A stretch of 64,000 nt of DNA. Source: G963667855 sp963667855 (GTDB taxonomy: Bacteria > Planctomycetota > Phycisphaerae > UBA1845). Position numbers and translations under genes: made by a program. The stretch spans positions 1 to 64,000 of the forward strand of contig CAXXKI010000013.1 in assembly GCA_963667855.2 (NCBI GenBank), in the 5' to 3' direction. Shown one piece after another: positions 1 through 7,358 of this stretch (position 1 is the stretch's first letter; each line of letters begins with the position of its first letter). The notes beneath the pieces were generated by a model. That model searched no databases, had not been told where the DNA came from, and was given only the letters and a program-made list of their open reading frames with translations.

Positions 1-353
1 TGCCGGGCAAGAACAAACGGACGTGTATCCACATCGGTTTCCGGGCAACCCGGAGAATCGTTTACCGTGTTGGGCATGGCCGCACATCCACCCGGTACAA
101 GCGAGAATTCCTCGTCTATAGCGTCATGAGCTTTTTGCAGGTATTCGTGAATATGCGGATGATTTTGCCATCGGTCCGGATGAGCGGCTATTATTCCGTA
201 ACGTCCCAACTGCATATGCTGCACCAGGTCATCGCTATCCAATTGAATAGGGTCGGCCGCCTTGTATGGCATCTGAGCCTTTTCCCTGGACTTGGATACC
301 GTCGATCTCTCGCCCGGTTCCTTGCTTTTTCGCGATAGGAGGTTGATGGCCAT
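1..353 (-). CDS. Partial protein, possible SUMF1/formylglycine-generating-enzyme-like domain
   Basis: An open minus-strand frame runs from an ATG at 353 to the window edge with no stop, giving the first ~117 residues. The N-terminus is basic and Ser/Lys-rich (MAINLLSRKSKEPGER), followed by a short helical part (LDSDDLVQHMQLGRYGII, HPHIHEYLQKAHDAIDEE). The visible end, FSLVPGGCAAMP... then ETDVDTRPFVLAR, has the cadence of the start of a SUMF1/FGE-sulfatase domain (a 'F.L.PGG' strand, then 'E.D...RPF.LAR' before the usual 'VTN'). That assignment is an inference from pattern only. An in-frame ATG at 374 is an alternative start; 353 was chosen because AGG/GGGA purines precede it. It lies just after the coiled-coil gene and is probably cotranscribed with it. 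Confidence 0.55.
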   Translation of the reverse strand, partial: MAINLLSRKSKEPGERSTVSKSREKAQMPYKAADPIQLDSDDLVQHMQLGRYGIIAAHPDRWQNHPHIHEYLQKAHDAIDEEFSLVPGGCAAMPNTVNDSPGCPETDVDTRPFVLAR

Positions 354-389
354 TGCCGATCCCTGCCTTTTCATAAGTAATAGTAGCTA

Positions 390-1418
390 CTAACTACCGA
401 TGACACGACGTTTCGAATCCCGGCACAGCTTCTGGAAACGTTCCACCGCCTCGCGAGCCTCTTTCTCGCTTGCCGAAGGCATACCTTCGCTTGCTGCTCC
501 TTCGGAAACTCCATACTGCGGAATCAGCTCTTCCCGCTTTTCCGACAGATTGGTCAGTTCCGAATCTATCTGCTTCTGCAGTTCGGCCAGGCTCGTTGAC
601 GCCGCGTTCAGGTCGTTCAGCTTGCTCTCCCATTCCTGCTTGGACAGCTCTATCTGAGCCTGCTGTGCGTCCAGGGCTTTGTTTCGCTCTTCGATCTGAA
701 CCGCCAGTTCGTTTATCTTTTCCTCTTTGGCTTTTAACTCATCCCGTTCGGCGGAGATCGCCGCTATCTGGGCCGACATTTCCTGCTGCTGCTGAGTCAA
801 CTTATCGCGGTTTTCCTGCAACTCCTTCTCGATCCCGGCGTGCTGCTGTTTCAACTGCTGGAAGCTGGTCTTATCCTGCTCGAAATTGGCAATTGCCGTA
901 GCGATCTCCTCTTTTTGCCGCACTATCAGTTGTTTCTGCTCTTCCAGAGCGGCCGTCTGCTTCGCGCTGGTCTGATCCAACTGCTCCAGTTCCGCCTGAC
1001 GTGCTGCTAACGTTGACTCCGCCAGCTCCACTTCCTTGATGCGCGCCTGGCAAGCCTCGTCGTTTCGCCTCAACTCCTCCATCCGCGCACTGTACGATTC
1101 CGCCAGCGAGTCCGCTTCCTCTTTCAGCTTACGCGACTCTGCTTCCTGCTCCAGGATTTGAGCTTCACGCTGTTCCATGCTCTCGCATAGCTCGTTGCGC
1201 TGCTCGTCAAAGCTTGCCCGCTCCTGATCCAGCGTCGCATAATGTTCAACCAGAGCCACGCGACACGCTTCCAGGGCATCTGCACGTGCGTTCAATAGCT
1301 CTCGCAACGCCTTCATCGCCTCTGTTACGTCCCGACCCAACTGTTGGAGTTGCTGGAGGTCGAATCCCGAATCGACGGTTTGCCCTTTTGAATCCTTGGT
1401 CGCTACTTCCGGTTTCAT
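390..1418 (-). CDS. Long coiled-coil protein
   Basis: 342 residues, almost entirely predicted coiled coil from about residue 20 to 290: heptad-rich Glu/Gln/Lys/Ala sequence with runs such as EEQKQLIVRQKEEIA and ELTNLSEKREELIPQ. There is no signal peptide and no membrane segment. A short non-coil tail (about 295-342) carries SASEKEAREAVERFQKLC and a basic end. The ATG at 1418 is preceded by GAGAGAGAA, a usable ribosome-binding site. The gene follows the linker-rich protein by 58 bp and precedes the partial gene, so the three probably form an operon. Coiled-coil proteins of this type may be structural or scaffold proteins; no enzymatic function can be assigned. Confidence 0.8.
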   Translation of the reverse strand: MKPEVATKDSKGQTVDSGFDLQQLQQLGRDVTEAMKALRELLNARADALEACRVALVEHYATLDQERASFDEQRNELCESMEQREAQILEQEAESRKLKEEADSLAESYSARMEELRRNDEACQARIKEVELAESTLAARQAELEQLDQTSAKQTAALEEQKQLIVRQKEEIATAIANFEQDKTSFQQLKQQHAGIEKELQENRDKLTQQQQEMSAQIAAISAERDELKAKEEKINELAVQIEERNKALDAQQAQIELSKQEWESKLNDLNAASTSLAELQKQIDSELTNLSEKREELIPQYGVSEGAASEGMPSASEKEAREAVERFQKLCRDSKRRVIGS

Positions 1419-1476
1419 TTCTCTCTCATCCTTCGCGGTCGAACCCGGGATTAGCCGAGTATAGGCCGTATAATGG

Positions 1477-2208
1477 TCAACGTTGCTCCTCTTCCAGCAG
1501 CTCGCGTACGCTCTTTCGTCCGTTGGATAAACGACGTTTTATCCGTATCGATTTGGCCAGCTTCGGATCAAGGGAGGCCAATAACGCTTCATCCTCATCT
1601 ACCGGACTCTTCTCCGGTTCCGCTCCCTTAGGTTCTTCAGGCTTTACCTGTGGTGGAAGTTCCTCTTCCGTTTTCCCTGGCTCCTTGCCCTTACCAAGCA
1701 GCCCCTTCAGGCTGAAACCATTTCCCCCTTTATCTTTTTCTGGAGGTTGGGCGGAGGCTTTTTCTTCAGGTGCCTCTTTAGCCTTTGAGGGCGGCAGTTT
1801 TACCGGAGTTTCTCCCTCTCTCGCTTCACTTTTGACACCGGAGAGGCGAGCCTTGATCGCCTCTTGGGGAGAAAGTTGAGATTTATCGACCGGTCTGGCT
1901 TGCGCTTCTTGCGGAGCTTCGGCCACAGGCTCTGCTACCGGTTCCTGTTCTGCTGCCGCCGAGGCTTCCGGTTCCGGAATCGCAGGTTGGACAGTCTCGG
2001 TTTCAGCGGCAGTCGTAGGGGCCGGTGCTTCAGCAGCAGCTTTCAACTCCTCGATATGCGCAGACAGGTTTTCAAAAGCACCGTTGGCTTCTGCGACGGC
2101 CCCTTCCCATCGGCTCAGCAACTCCTCCAACTGAACCATGGCGGTTTCGATCGCAGGATCTTCTCCCGGCACTTGGGCGAACGGAATGTTGTTATTACCT
2201 GTGTCCAT
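1477..2208 (-). CDS. Low-complexity Ala/Pro/Glu-rich protein of unknown function
   Basis: 243 residues in three parts. Residues 1-60 hold a short amphipathic/coiled segment (MVQLEELLSRWEGAVAEANG). Residues 60-200 are a disordered linker dominated by Ala, Pro, Glu and Lys (PEPEASAAAEQEPVAEP, GFSLKGLLGKGKEPGK). Residues 205-243 form a compact charged tail (LLASLDPKLAKSIRIKRRL, then VRELLEEE) that could be an interaction helix. It has no signal peptide. It is the first gene of the minus-strand set 2208-1 and probably works with the coiled-coil protein that follows. The family was not recognised. Confidence 0.75.
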   Translation of the reverse strand: MDTGNNNIPFAQVPGEDPAIETAMVQLEELLSRWEGAVAEANGAFENLSAHIEELKAAAEAPAPTTAAETETVQPAIPEPEASAAAEQEPVAEPVAEAPQEAQARPVDKSQLSPQEAIKARLSGVKSEAREGETPVKLPPSKAKEAPEEKASAQPPEKDKGGNGFSLKGLLGKGKEPGKTEEELPPQVKPEEPKGAEPEKSPVDEDEALLASLDPKLAKSIRIKRRLSNGRKSVRELLEEEQR

Positions 2209-2601
2209 ATCCGTTTTAACTCGTCGCGCTATCGCTTGCCGGTCTTGCCGCCGCTTTTTGTGGCTCCAGACCGGTCAAGTGCAAACTACCTTGAAAAATA
2301 TACGTTTCGTTTTTTCATAATGCGGGCAGGTTTTTAAAGGAAAACTTCGTCTGGTAATATGTCTCATCGCTGCCTCGCAGCCGGTAAAAACGAGAAAATG
2401 TTTGGTTTTATAAGAATGGACAAATACGCTTCTCACTGAACATGTAAGCCAAACTGGATAAATATAAGCAGATGACGCAACCACAATGCTTCGTTTAGTA
2501 TAGTGGAACGTGCCCGAAAAGCGGCTTGATCTGTGACGCGAACGACCGGTCACACACCGGTTTCAGGACCTTGCTACGAGTTATTGAAAGGTCGGAATAT
2601 A
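2209..2601. other. Divergent intergenic region
   Basis: 393 bp between the divergent starts at 2208 (minus) and 2602 (plus). It is AT-richer than the flanking genes and must hold promoters for both directions, but no convincing -35/-10 pair stood out. A small imperfect repeat (ACCGGTCACACACCGGT, about 2544-2560) lies upstream of the cyclase gene. No coding sequence is supported here. Confidence 0.5.
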
Positions 2602-3234
2602 ATGCCCGAAGTGCTCTACGACATTACTCCAACTGTTTCGCCGGAGTCAGCTGTTTATCCCGGCGACCCCCGACTCTCTCGTGAGCTTGTAACAGATCTC
2701 GCCAGGGGAGATTCCGCGACAACCTCCGCTTTTTACGCATCAGCTCACATAGGTGCCCACGCCGATGCTCCCAGCCACATCCGGATTGATGGAAAAACAA
2801 TAGACGCCTGTTCTATAGAAACATACCTCGGACCATGCCAGGTAATAAAAGTAAGCGTGAAAAAGGGGGAATGCGTGCTGCCGGAAATGATAACTGTTCC
2901 CATTTCAGCACCAAGAGTCCTTTTCTGCACAAACACCTGCCCCGATCCCAATGAATTCAACGAGGATTATGCAGGTCTTGACGAAACACTTGCCAATTTC
3001 CTGCACGAAAAAGGAGTCAAGTTGGTAGGAGTGGACACCCCAAGCGTGGATTCATATAACTCCGAAAACCTGCCGACCCACAATGCCCTGGTAAACCACA
3101 ACATAGCCATCCTCGAAGGCTTGGCCCTCACCCAGGTTCCAGCAGGACTATACGAACTGATAGCCTTACCCCTGAAACTGAAGGACTTCGACGCCAGCCC
3201 CATAAGAGCAATCCTAAGAGTAAATAATCCGTAG
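2602..3234 (+). CDS. Cyclase family protein (kynurenine formamidase/arylformamidase-like)
   Basis: 210 residues, the usual length for bacterial KynB/cyclase-family metal-dependent hydrolases. The family signature H-x-G-x-H-x-D-x-P is present as HIGAHADAPSH (about residues 49-59), supplying the metal ligands, and the YDITPTVSPE...VYPGDP N-terminus is typical. Members hydrolyse N-formylkynurenine or related amide/ester bonds in the cytoplasm; the exact substrate is not given by the sequence. The ATG at 2602 was preferred to upstream in-frame starts because GAAAGG lies about 9 bp before it. No other tryptophan-degradation genes lie nearby, so a role in kynurenine metabolism is unproven. Confidence 0.88.
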   Translation: MPEVLYDITPTVSPESAVYPGDPRLSRELVTDLARGDSATTSAFYASAHIGAHADAPSHIRIDGKTIDACSIETYLGPCQVIKVSVKKGECVLPEMITVPISAPRVLFCTNTCPDPNEFNEDYAGLDETLANFLHEKGVKLVGVDTPSVDSYNSENLPTHNALVNHNIAILEGLALTQVPAGLYELIALPLKLKDFDASPIRAILRVNNP

Positions 3235-3251
3235 GGTCCGCTCCGCGGACC
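3235..3251. repeat. GC-rich hairpin after the cyclase gene
   Basis: Perfect inverted repeat GGTCCGC-TCC-GCGGACC beginning at the cyclase stop codon. The stem is 7 bp with a 3-nt loop. No T-run follows (ATGGAAAACAAG), so it is not a textbook intrinsic terminator, but it could end or stabilise the transcript. Confidence 0.5.
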
Positions 3252-3420
3252 ATGGAAAACAAGAATTAAACTATCGAGTTAAACCTCGCCACGAACTGCG
3301 AACTGTAGTATTGCCCAATTTTCGAGATTTCAAATATGAGATATCAAATTAATTCTGCCAGGCGGATATCCCCGCAGAGCAGGGGTACGGGAACGACTAA
3401 CGGTCCAAGCCGGCGAAAAA

Positions 3421-4215
3421 CTACAAAACCATCATATTGACAAAATTACCGCAAACCCGATGTGATAACGCCGTTTCCATCTCCTCGGCCGAAGGCAACC
3501 GCCCAAGATACTCCCGGGCAACCTCATCCGTAAAATCCGAATTCCGTGTATAGCGAATCTCCAATGAACGATCCTGCTCCACCGGCTCAATATCAAAAAG
3601 CTTTCCGCTTGAAATAAGCCATATCAAGGTGTCATGTCCCGCCTTGACAGCTTTCATTCCATAAGTAAAGGGATCAACCGCTTCTGTTGCAGGAAAAGCA
3701 TGGCAGACGATAGGACCCGAGTCCAGCCCCCTGGTAAGCACGTGAATCGTCGCTCCCACGTACTCCGGATGCCTGTCATACATGGCCCAGAAATTGGTCG
3801 AACTGCCCCGGTAATGGGGCGATACGCCCATGTGGATATTATAAGTGCGATTCTTAACCAGGTGTTCGCACAACTCGCCCTTTATATAACTCGCCCCAAA
3901 CACAACATACAGGTCGGATTCAAGCGCAGGCGATAACGCCGAAAACTCCACCCGATTCAAATCACCCATCTTCATCGGCAGATGCACGACATTTTCCGGG
4001 GAAAACCGAGGCCGGCCGAAAACCCTGGCCTCCGCTTCGATCACTCGGGAAAAGTACTCCTGCATCACGTCCGATTTCTTGAAAAAATCGGCAATCTCGC
4101 CGGGGAATAACGTATTGCACTCCTGTATGGCATAAACCTTATCCGCAATTCCTGCCAGCGATTCGATTAAGGATAAATGTCGCGGCTGATTACTTGTAAA
4201 AACCGTTATCTTCAT
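3421..4215 (-). CDS. Formyltransferase family protein (sugar N-formyltransferase-like)
   Basis: 264 residues of the methionyl-tRNA/sugar formyltransferase fold. The catalytic Asn-His-Asp set is visible: N126 and H128 in YNIHMG, followed by SPHYRG, and D165 in RGLDSGPIV. These enzymes transfer a formyl group from N10-formyltetrahydrofolate to an amine. The protein lacks the C-terminal tRNA-recognition domain of Fmt, so a nucleotide-amino-sugar or glycan acceptor is more likely. Its start overlaps the deacetylase stop by 4 bp (ATGA), indicating translational coupling. A deacetylase exposing an amine followed by N-formylation makes biochemical sense. The acceptor is unknown. Confidence 0.8.
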   Translation of the reverse strand: MKITVFTSNQPRHLSLIESLAGIADKVYAIQECNTLFPGEIADFFKKSDVMQEYFSRVIEAEARVFGRPRFSPENVVHLPMKMGDLNRVEFSALSPALESDLYVVFGASYIKGELCEHLVKNRTYNIHMGVSPHYRGSSTNFWAMYDRHPEYVGATIHVLTRGLDSGPIVCHAFPATEAVDPFTYGMKAVKAGHDTLIWLISSGKLFDIEPVEQDRSLEIRYTRNSDFTDEVAREYLGRLPSAEEMETALSHRVCGNFVNMMVL

Positions 4216-5102
4216 GATCTCATCTCGGCCAGTATGTTTGCGTGATCCTCACGCGGATATTCTAACTCGCTGGCAGTCTCCACTGCGGTGTTGGACCGGA
4301 ATCCAAGCTTCACTCCAAGTTTCCGCAGAATATCAAGTGTATCACCTGTATAAGAATTGCAGGGATGGCTCATGGCGACAGGGCGAATCCCCAGCAAGTC
4401 AGTTAAATAATCCTGGTTTACCCGGTATTCTGCTTCCTGTGCTTCAATAGATAGTTCCCCAATCCGCGTGGGATGGGTATGCGAATGCAACCCGATTACA
4501 TGCCCTTCGTCGTGCAGCTTTCGGACCATCTCGTTATCCATCCACAAGCCCCGGGCCAGTTCCTGCCTGTCACACTCTTTGCCCGTTATCAGGATATCCA
4601 TAATTCGCTCATAAGCCGGTTCGTCCAGCAATTCGTCGCGCATAAACCGGAACCGCCGGTCATTTTCACTGTAAAACGGATACTCCACCAGGTAGTGGGG
4701 CGGTTTCCGCTTATCCAGCTCTATCAAGACCTCTTCGGAAATCGCCTTGAAAAAATCAGAATAGAATTCGTCGATGTCCTCGTAATAGCTGTCACGGAAC
4801 CGCCGGTACAATTCCAGCGATTCGATATTCCCGGCCAACACTGAACTGCTGATAAACCAGAAAGCCTTCAAGCTCAAGTCCGCCAGCACTTCGTAAGCAA
4901 CGTCAAACTGGCATCGCAGAGTATCGTCAAACGTAAGACAGATGTCCCCCGCGCCAAGTTCGCCGCCCAACGCCTTCTCCATCCACACGTCAGCCGGCAG
5001 AATCCGCCCCCGGCCAATATATTCAATAATCTCCACCAACTCATCGGCCGATATGGAACCCTGCCCGCGCGGATGCCCGCCACCGTGAAAATGATGAAAC
5101 AT
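4212..5102 (-). CDS. Polysaccharide deacetylase (NodB-like, CE4)
   Basis: About 296 residues. The CE4/NodB signature is present: the TFDD metal/base motif (ICLTFDDTLR, near residue 60) and the HxxxH-like HSHTHP later. The N-terminus MFHHFHGGGHPRGQGSIS fits a family often found in surface-glycan loci. Predicted cytoplasmic (no signal peptide); it would deacetylate a sugar precursor or glycan. The start at 5102 is preferred because AAAGG lies 4 nt upstream; an in-frame ATG at 5126 adds eight residues (MRSDPKGI) but has no ribosome site and its DNA looks like dispersed intergenic repeat sequence. It is coupled to the formyltransferase. Confidence 0.8.
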   Translation of the reverse strand: MFHHFHGGGHPRGQGSISADELVEIIEYIGRGRILPADVWMEKALGGELGAGDICLTFDDTLRCQFDVAYEVLADLSLKAFWFISSSVLAGNIESLELYRRFRDSYYEDIDEFYSDFFKAISEEVLIELDKRKPPHYLVEYPFYSENDRRFRFMRDELLDEPAYERIMDILITGKECDRQELARGLWMDNEMVRKLHDEGHVIGLHSHTHPTRIGELSIEAQEAEYRVNQDYLTDLLGIRPVAMSHPCNSYTGDTLDILRKLGVKLGFRSNTAVETASELEYPREDHANILAEMRS

Positions 5103-5140
5103 AATACCTTTGGGGTCAGAGCGCATTTAGTCAATAACTG

Positions 5141-5162
5141 GAAAAAGGGGACATCACTGATT
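5141..5162. repeat. Solo copy of the GAAAAAGGGGACATCAC repeat arm
   Basis: This 22-bp stretch (GAAAAAGGGGACATCACTGA plus TT) matches one arm of the long palindrome that the insertion sequence interrupts near 30.4-32.0 kb. Only one arm is present here, in the gap upstream of the deacetylase. It belongs to a dispersed intergenic repeat. Confidence 0.7.
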
Positions 5163-5191
5163 TTCCTAATAAAAACCTTTACGGTACGTCT

Positions 5192-5217
5192 TCTGTCGGG
5201 TCAACAGACCCGACAGA
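5192..5217. repeat. Short palindromic repeat (TCGGGTC-AACA-GACCCGA type)
   Basis: Perfect hairpin with 11-bp arms (TCTGTCGGGTC / GACCCGACAGA) and an AACA loop, followed by AATGCAT. The core and the AATGCAT tail recur at 32011, 32067, 34401 and 35467. It lies just after the methyltransferase stop on the minus strand and may act as a weak transcription terminator, although no T-run follows. Confidence 0.7.
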
Positions 5218-5250
5218 ATGCATATGCACTTACTACCATAAACCAATACA

Positions 5251-6201
5251 TTAATCCGACGTAAGTACATAAAGAACCTCTGCCGGTTCCGAAGACTCCG
5301 CAAATAAATCGAAGTCCTCCCGACAAACAGGCCCCAATAACTCGCAGAACAAATCCACCCATTCAGCCTTGATCTCGCTTCGAGTATTCGGTGTCAAACC
5401 ATTCGCCATCTTCACCAGCATCGGGGCGATAGGGCGTAAACCAATATCCCATATATGAGCATGCGTGCGGGTGATAAACGGTATAGCTTGCTCAACCCGC
5501 AAGCCGGCTGCCTCGAACCGCCCGACCCAGGTCTCCGCGTCGCCCACCGAAGGCCACGACTCAAACCGGCCCCGGCCTATTATGTTCAGCCAGTTATCCC
5601 CAAGCTGCTCCCGGTGTTTCTCCAGCGTATAGGATTTAACCGCATCCATCTTTACACTGAGTACAACCTTACCTCCGGGCCTGGTAATTCGCCGCATCTC
5701 CCGCAGAAACAGATCGATTTCGCTGATCCAGTAAGCCGAGTTACAATGGATGGACGCAAACGAATCATCCTCAAACGGCAGGGGGGTGTTGTTGTCGTGC
5801 AACACAAGCTTCTTGAAAAAGCCCAGTGCCGCCGCCTTGTCCAGAAGCGCCTGCTTCCAGTCGGTGCCCACACTCATACACTCGGGGCGCCGAATAATAG
5901 GAGGCCTGTAATTCTCGTCAATATGATCGAACATGTCCGCGTGCTCGTTCTTGACTTTACCCAGATGCCCCACGCTGCAGAAAACGTCAAACTCCGAAGC
6001 AAACTCACCACCGGCATGCAGGAAACTGAAAATCCCGTCCCCGCAGCTCAGATCCACACAAGGCTCGACAAGCCCGGCCTGTCCCAGAACCTTACTCCGC
6101 AGCGCCATCCAGAAAGCATTCTCAGGCCGCAGCCAGTAGCAGTTAAGAAAACGCCGCAAAACCAACTCAGTCGATCCGCCACTGCAACAATCCGTAGCCA
6201 T
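5251..6201 (-). CDS. SAM-dependent methyltransferase (class I)
   Basis: 316 residues. A Rossmann methyltransferase domain is indicated by the SAM-binding CVDLSCGDGIFSF, the acidic strand end and LPFEDDSFASIHCNSAYW (the usual post-motif 'lPf.d.sFD.v'), followed by EMRRITRPGGKVVLSV. The C-terminal third is an unassigned cap. Start at 6201 chosen because GGAAGGTCAGGG immediately precedes it. It lies upstream of the deacetylase/formyltransferase pair, separated by a 150-bp repeat-containing gap, and may modify the same glycan or lipid. The substrate is unknown. Confidence 0.82.
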   Translation of the reverse strand: MATDCCSGGSTELVLRRFLNCYWLRPENAFWMALRSKVLGQAGLVEPCVDLSCGDGIFSFLHAGGEFASEFDVFCSVGHLGKVKNEHADMFDHIDENYRPPIIRRPECMSVGTDWKQALLDKAAALGFFKKLVLHDNNTPLPFEDDSFASIHCNSAYWISEIDLFLREMRRITRPGGKVVLSVKMDAVKSYTLEKHREQLGDNWLNIIGRGRFESWPSVGDAETWVGRFEAAGLRVEQAIPFITRTHAHIWDIGLRPIAPMLVKMANGLTPNTRSEIKAEWVDLFCELLGPVCREDFDLFAESSEPAEVLYVLTSD

Positions 6202-6533
6202 CCCTGACCTTCCAAAACAAAAAAACACAAACCGCGTCCTCCCAGACCAATCGCAGGCGAACATACCAGAACATTCTAAACCCAAACCAGGCAACGGGCA
6301 ATCAATAAGAAAGCCCGCCCCGGCAGCAAGGAATGGCTAGAGTATAGAATGAAAGATTTGAGGATCCGCCCCCCAAAAGGATCAGGCCTGTTGAAATTCC
6401 AGAAAATGTTTGAAGCCCGGATCGAATACTGCGAGGATAAAAAAGGACCGCTGCCCGATTCTGATTTGTCGTCATTCCGGCATAGCAAGTTGTCGAGTAC
6501 GGTTGTAAGGATGAGTTCTCTGGAGGATAATCA
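6202..6533. other. Intergenic region between divergent genes
   Basis: 332 bp separating the divergent methyltransferase and exported-protein genes. Apart from the GGAGG ribosome site just before 6534, no clear promoter, repeat or RNA element was recognised. Confidence 0.4.
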
Positions 6534-7205
6534 ATGCGTTTATTCGCTCTGCTTGTGCTACCGGCGGTTGTGCTCGTTTTTAATTCTGGATGCTTTATTC
6601 CCGTACTCCAACTTAGAGCGGATACGGTTCTTACCGTTCGCCAGGGTGAGTCCAAGTTGGCAGACGCCGTTTCGATGGGATTTTCAGAAGTAACGTCGAA
6701 ATCGCAGGGTGACTGTTTCACCATTCAAGCAGATGGTTTTTCGCCGAGAGAGCATGAAACCTGGATCTATTGGTACCGTTTTCCAATGGTGGTTGAACAC
6801 GCTCCCGGTTACGGGCGGCATATTCGCATAGTATGCTGCGATATGGAGAAACAATCAGAGCCAAGAGACTGTCGTATTCAGATGCTTCTGGAGCGAGGGT
6901 GGACTCCGGAGAGGCTGGGAAATAATTGTAACGTCGATCGAAGACAAAAGTGTAACCCTTATCAAGGTCAGGCGACCCTGCGATTCAAATATGATGGTGA
7001 TAAAGTTTCGATTGAATTGACGAATCTAAAGCTCGCCGGCGCTATCGGTCCTAATAATAACATCTACGTTTCGGGGAAAGTCGTAGTTACGCGTTCTGAT
7101 AATTGTAGCGAATCCTTTGCGATAATAACCAATCACTTCAACGAACTTTGGGCGAAGGCGGTTAGCGAAAAAAGATTGTCGGGTCGGCGTTCGTTTAGTC
7201 AATAG
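6534..7205 (+). CDS. Exported protein of unknown function
   Basis: 223 residues with an N-terminal signal sequence (MRLFALLVLPAVVLVFNSGC). The NSGC end could be a poor lipobox, so it may be a lipoprotein. The mature part has six or more Cys residues (IVCCDME, GNNCNVDRRQKCNP), suggesting disulfides, and mixed beta sequence (ATLRFKYDGDKVSIELTN). Translation start at 6534 is supported by GGAGG 7 bp upstream. No family was recognised. The gene stands alone between two minus-strand units. Confidence 0.7.
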   Translation: MRLFALLVLPAVVLVFNSGCFIPVLQLRADTVLTVRQGESKLADAVSMGFSEVTSKSQGDCFTIQADGFSPREHETWIYWYRFPMVVEHAPGYGRHIRIVCCDMEKQSEPRDCRIQMLLERGWTPERLGNNCNVDRRQKCNPYQGQATLRFKYDGDKVSIELTNLKLAGAIGPNNNIYVSGKVVVTRSDNCSESFAIITNHFNELWAKAVSEKRLSGRRSFSQ

Positions 7206-7358
7206 TGTTCGAGGATCTATTAACGTCTGATGTTTGTTTTGCTTTTTCCTGGGATGCATGCGAAATATGCACCATTCGCGACGCTCAAAGCCTGTTATTA
7301 GCCGTATTACGGCAGAGAAAACATAAGCAATAACATGGAACCATCGAAATTACGTGAA

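Noticed and set aside
126..338. Plus-strand short reading frame
   Set aside because: It lies antisense to the better-supported partial minus-strand gene (1-353) and has no ribosome site.
400..430. tRNA T-loop-like GTTTCGAATCCC
   Set aside because: It is within the coiled-coil gene's 3' end and no cloverleaf can be built around it.
470..901. Plus-strand frame opposite the coiled-coil gene
   Set aside because: It is a low-complexity shadow of the Gln/Glu-rich coiled coil on the other strand.
5455..6207. 250-codon plus-strand frame opposite the methyltransferase
   Set aside because: The minus frame has SAM-binding motifs and a ribosome site; the plus frame has neither.
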